A stretch of DNA of 64,000 bases from Clostridia bacterium (GTDB lineage: Bacteria; Bacillota; Peptococcia; DRI-13; UBA5745): contig JAHDPO010000007.1 of the NCBI GenBank assembly GCA_018434325.1, positions 1 through 64,000 on the forward strand, read 5' to 3'. This document shows, in pieces, positions 61,418 through 64,000 of the stretch. Position 1 is the first letter of the stretch. Each line of letters begins with the position of its first letter. Below the pieces are notes generated by a model. The model saw nothing but the letters and a program-made list of their open reading frames with translations. It did not search any database and was not told the DNA's origin. The position numbers and the translations under genes were made by a program.

Positions 61418-62617
61418 ATGAAAATAACGAAAGTTGACGTATTGCTGGTTACCACCGCTAATCCTATCTGGCGCCCCATCCTCTGCCGCATCCACACCGA
61501 CGAAGGGATTTACGGCGACGGCGAAGCCGCTGTGGCTTACATCAGCTCTCAAACAGCTGCTTTCGGCATGATTCAGGACCTGGCCCGCTTCATCATCGGC
61601 ATGGATCCGCTGCAAAACGAGGTTATTTGGGATAAGCTCTACAAAACTACCTTCTGGGGACAAAACGGCGGTCCCGTCGTCTTTGCCGGCATCAGCGCTC
61701 TGGATATCGCCCTCTGGGATATCAAAGGCAAATTTTTCAACGCCCCCTTGCATGTGCTGCTGGGCGGCAAGCGCCGGGATAAGCTGCGTGCCTATGCCAG
61801 CCAGCTGCAGTTCGGCTGGGAAATGGATTGGCCGGAACCGATTACCGGTATCCCCCAGCGCAGCGCCCAGGATTATGCCAACGTCTGCAAAAAAGCTATG
61901 GCCGAGGGCTACGACGCTGTGAAAATCGACTTCTTTACCTTCGACAAAGTAGGTGAAGGCGCCCAGCAGTTTACCGAAGAGGAACGCACTCGCCTGATCA
62001 AGCCCTATTACCTCAATATGATCGAGGAGCGCCTCGTCGCTATCCGCGAGGCCTGCGGCCCCGATCTGGATATCATCATTGAAAACCACTCCTTCCCCGA
62101 TGCTCAGGGAGCGGTGCAGATCGGTCAGATGGCGGAAAAATACCGCATCATGTATTTTGAGGAGCCCAATACCCCCACCCCTTATATGCAAAAGTATATA
62201 GCGGATAAGGTCAATATCCCCCAGGCCAGCGGCGAGCGCATCTACAGCCGTTGGCAGTATGCCCCCTACTTTGAGAATAAGTCCCTGCAAGTAATCCAGC
62301 CGGACATCGGCAACTGCGGCGGCCTTACCGAGGCCAAAAAAATCTGCGACATGGCTTATACCTATGACGTAGGCGTTCAGGCTCACGTTTGTGCCACTCC
62401 TTTATCCACATCGGTGGCCTTGCATTTGGAAGCCGTCATCCCCAACTTCGTCATTCATGAACATCATGTCAACAATCGCTGCGTATTCAATTATGGACTG
62501 GCTAAGTACAACCCGCAGCCGGAACAAGGCTATATTGCCGTTCCCAACGAGCCGGGTATCGGCAACGAGATTACAGAACAGGCCTACCGTCAGGCCCAGG
62601 TGGTAGTAATCCGCTAA
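61418..62617 (+). CDS. Enolase-superfamily sugar-acid dehydratase (paralogue)
   Basis: A 399-residue enzyme with the same plan: YDAVKIDF, DIIIENHS, YFEEPNTP, ASGERIYSRW and HVCATPLS. It shares GISALDIALWDIKGK and VIPNFVIHEHH with the upstream gene but has an extra insertion around residues 145-160 (WEMDWPEPITGIPQ). Different active-site loops suggest a different sugar acid. ATG 61418 has AAGGAG; 13 bases after the first gene. Confidence 0.88.
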   Translation: MKITKVDVLLVTTANPIWRPILCRIHTDEGIYGDGEAAVAYISSQTAAFGMIQDLARFIIGMDPLQNEVIWDKLYKTTFWGQNGGPVVFAGISALDIALWDIKGKFFNAPLHVLLGGKRRDKLRAYASQLQFGWEMDWPEPITGIPQRSAQDYANVCKKAMAEGYDAVKIDFFTFDKVGEGAQQFTEEERTRLIKPYYLNMIEERLVAIREACGPDLDIIIENHSFPDAQGAVQIGQMAEKYRIMYFEEPNTPTPYMQKYIADKVNIPQASGERIYSRWQYAPYFENKSLQVIQPDIGNCGGLTEAKKICDMAYTYDVGVQAHVCATPLSTSVALHLEAVIPNFVIHEHHVNNRCVFNYGLAKYNPQPEQGYIAVPNEPGIGNEITEQAYRQAQVVVIR

Positions 62618-62697
62618 AAGCTCAGTCCTGTAATGGACATGGGATACAGGCTTAGGCGCCGGCCAATTCCAACAAAACAAAAAGGGGGAAATAATTT

Positions 62698-63894
62698 ATG
62701 AAAAAAACGAAAAAGACCTTATCGGTTATCGCATTACTCCTTTGTATCCTTTTCCTGCTGACAGCCTGCGGCGGCGGCAGCGGCGGCGCACCGGCATCCT
62801 CCGGCGGCAGCGGCAGCGGTGGCAGCGCCGGCAGCGGCGAAAAATCCAATGAAAAGATTGCCGACCTGACGGAATACGCTAAATCCCTGGGCACGCCCCT
62901 GTCTGCGGAAGATGCCGCAATCTGGGCCAAGGTCGAGGAAACTTCCCAAAATCCCGATAAAGTAGTCTGGCGTCATGGCGCCGTTAACCGCTCTCTCGAG
63001 GAATTGCCTACACTGCGGGGCGACCGGCAGTTCATGATCGAAATGAAAAAACGTCTGGGTGACAAGGTAGAATTCCAGATCTTCTTCGGCGGTACTTTGG
63101 GCACCTCCGCCGATCAAATTTTGGGCGGCCTGCAAAACCGCAACTTTGAAAGCTATGCTTACAACGTGGGCGCTTTCGCGGAATACACCAAAGCCTTCAT
63201 GCCCTTGGACGTCATGTTCCTGATCCCCGACCTGGAAGCAGGCATCGCCGTCTGTGCCGGTGAGCCGGGCGAGATTATGCGTCAGAAATGCATTGAGGAT
63301 ACCGGCCTTAATGTGCTGACCATGGGCGCCATCGGCATGCGCCACATCACCAACAGTAAAAAACCTTTAGCTACTGTGGCCGATATGAAGGGTCTGAAAA
63401 TCCGCACCCAAAACAATCCTCTGCATATCATGGCCTTCCAGGCTCTGGGCTGCTCTCCTACCCCTATCGCCTATGCCGAGCTCTTTACCAGCTTGCAGCA
63501 AAAAGTGGTGGACGGCCAGGAAAATCCTATCTCCAATATGTTTGAGCAAAATTTCCGTGAAGTCCAAGGCTACCTGACCTTAAGCAATCACCTCTATACC
63601 GCCGCAGCCTTTGTTGTCAATGACGAATGGCTGAAGGAGCAAACCCCGGAATTCCAGAAAGCCGTAGCTGAAAGCGCAGCTATTGCTCAAGCCTATTCCG
63701 GCCCCGATCTGATCAGCAGTGAAGCCGCCATGCTGGAGTACATGGGTCAAACGATGGAAATCACTTCTCTGGAAGGACCGGCTTTTGAAGAGTTCAAAAA
63801 GATCTCCATGTCCACCTGGGATCAGGCCGCCGAAAGAATCGGCAAGGATTATTTTGAAAAGGTCAAAGCTTCCATCGAGAAAACCATCCAATAG
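62698..63894 (+). CDS. TRAP solute-binding lipoprotein (DctP family)
   Basis: A 398-residue binding protein. Lipobox CILFLLTACGGG (Cys about 25), a long Gly/Ser linker, then an extra segment before the DctP core. Motifs: GDKVEFQIFFGGTLGTSADQ, KGLKIRTQNNPLHIMAFQAL and FTSLQQKVVDGQENPISNMF. AAAAAGGGGG precedes ATG. No DctQ/DctM follows within the last 106 bases, so they may lie beyond the window. Confidence 0.9.
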   Translation: MKKTKKTLSVIALLLCILFLLTACGGGSGGAPASSGGSGSGGSAGSGEKSNEKIADLTEYAKSLGTPLSAEDAAIWAKVEETSQNPDKVVWRHGAVNRSLEELPTLRGDRQFMIEMKKRLGDKVEFQIFFGGTLGTSADQILGGLQNRNFESYAYNVGAFAEYTKAFMPLDVMFLIPDLEAGIAVCAGEPGEIMRQKCIEDTGLNVLTMGAIGMRHITNSKKPLATVADMKGLKIRTQNNPLHIMAFQALGCSPTPIAYAELFTSLQQKVVDGQENPISNMFEQNFREVQGYLTLSNHLYTAAAFVVNDEWLKEQTPEFQKAVAESAAIAQAYSGPDLISSEAAMLEYMGQTMEITSLEGPAFEEFKKISMSTWDQAAERIGKDYFEKVKASIEKTIQ

Positions 63895-64000
63895 CTCCAA
63901 TAGCACAAACCATCCCGTATTGAATCATCTACAGCAAAAACAGAGCAGGCGGCCGGATACCGGCTATCCGATATAGGTTATAGGCTATGAACTATCGCCT

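Overview
The window comes from an anaerobe-like Bacillota (Clostridia or Negativicutes type). This is inferred from strong GGAGG ribosome sites, two-subunit glycyl-tRNA synthetase (glyQS), GatCAB amidotransferase, LL-diaminopimelate aminotransferase (dapL), the prmA-rsmE-mtaB order, several TRAP transporters and an ISLre2-type insertion sequence. The genus cannot be fixed from sequence alone. No rRNA, tRNA or CRISPR array was seen.

Layout. 0-4.2 kb is a scrap yard: a complete ISLre2-type IS whose terminal repeats sit at bases 2 and 1567, a LysR gene cut after 35 codons by a dispersed repeat, an intact MarR/metallo-beta-lactamase-fold pair under a palindromic operator, and two gene remnants (DctM permease, phosphate butyryltransferase) fused head to head without their 5' parts. 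4.3-25.3 kb is mostly housekeeping: HD protein, Nudix protein, YchF-like GTPase, flavoprotein, hisS, an M20 peptidase broken by one amber codon, a toxin-antitoxin pair, M18 aminopeptidase, gpsA, metF, a probable glyQ-glyS-dapL-gatC-gatA-gatB transcription unit, an MFS exporter, rpsU and a HIT protein.

25.4-33.1 kb is a drug-resistance-like block with different codon preference: TetR plus a two-gene ABC exporter, then TetR plus a rifamycin-phosphotransferase-like enzyme plus an MFS exporter. Both TetR genes have a promoter whose -10 box lies between two palindromic operators. The block ends at a decayed alpha/beta hydrolase and an inverted-repeat element. 33.9-37.6 kb carries mtaB, rsmE and prmA and a second locus of the dispersed repeat. 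37.6-39.6 kb has a Crp/Fnr-type regulator divergent from a split permease whose second half carries a [4Fe-4S] ferredoxin tail.

39.6-49.8 kb is a peptide-uptake operon (dppD-dppF-binding protein-dppB-dppC-M29 peptidase-amidohydrolase) behind a clear -24/-12 (sigma-54) promoter, divergent from a sigma-54 activator gene, so the activator probably controls it. 50-64 kb is catabolic: an eight-gene operon (Claisen-type DRE-TIM synthase, 4-oxalocrotonate tautomerase-like protein, D-2-hydroxyacid dehydrogenase, TRAP DctPQM, two SDRs) with a vegetative promoter and a FadR-type operator, followed by two divergent paralogous FadR-type regulators and a second, rightward cluster of two enolase-superfamily dehydratases and another TRAP binding protein that runs toward the window edge.

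The best candidates for something undescribed are the catabolic operon with its unusual synthase/tautomerase pairing, the permease-ferredoxin system, and a dispersed non-coding repeat family with conserved inverted arms around three 10-bp tandem repeats.
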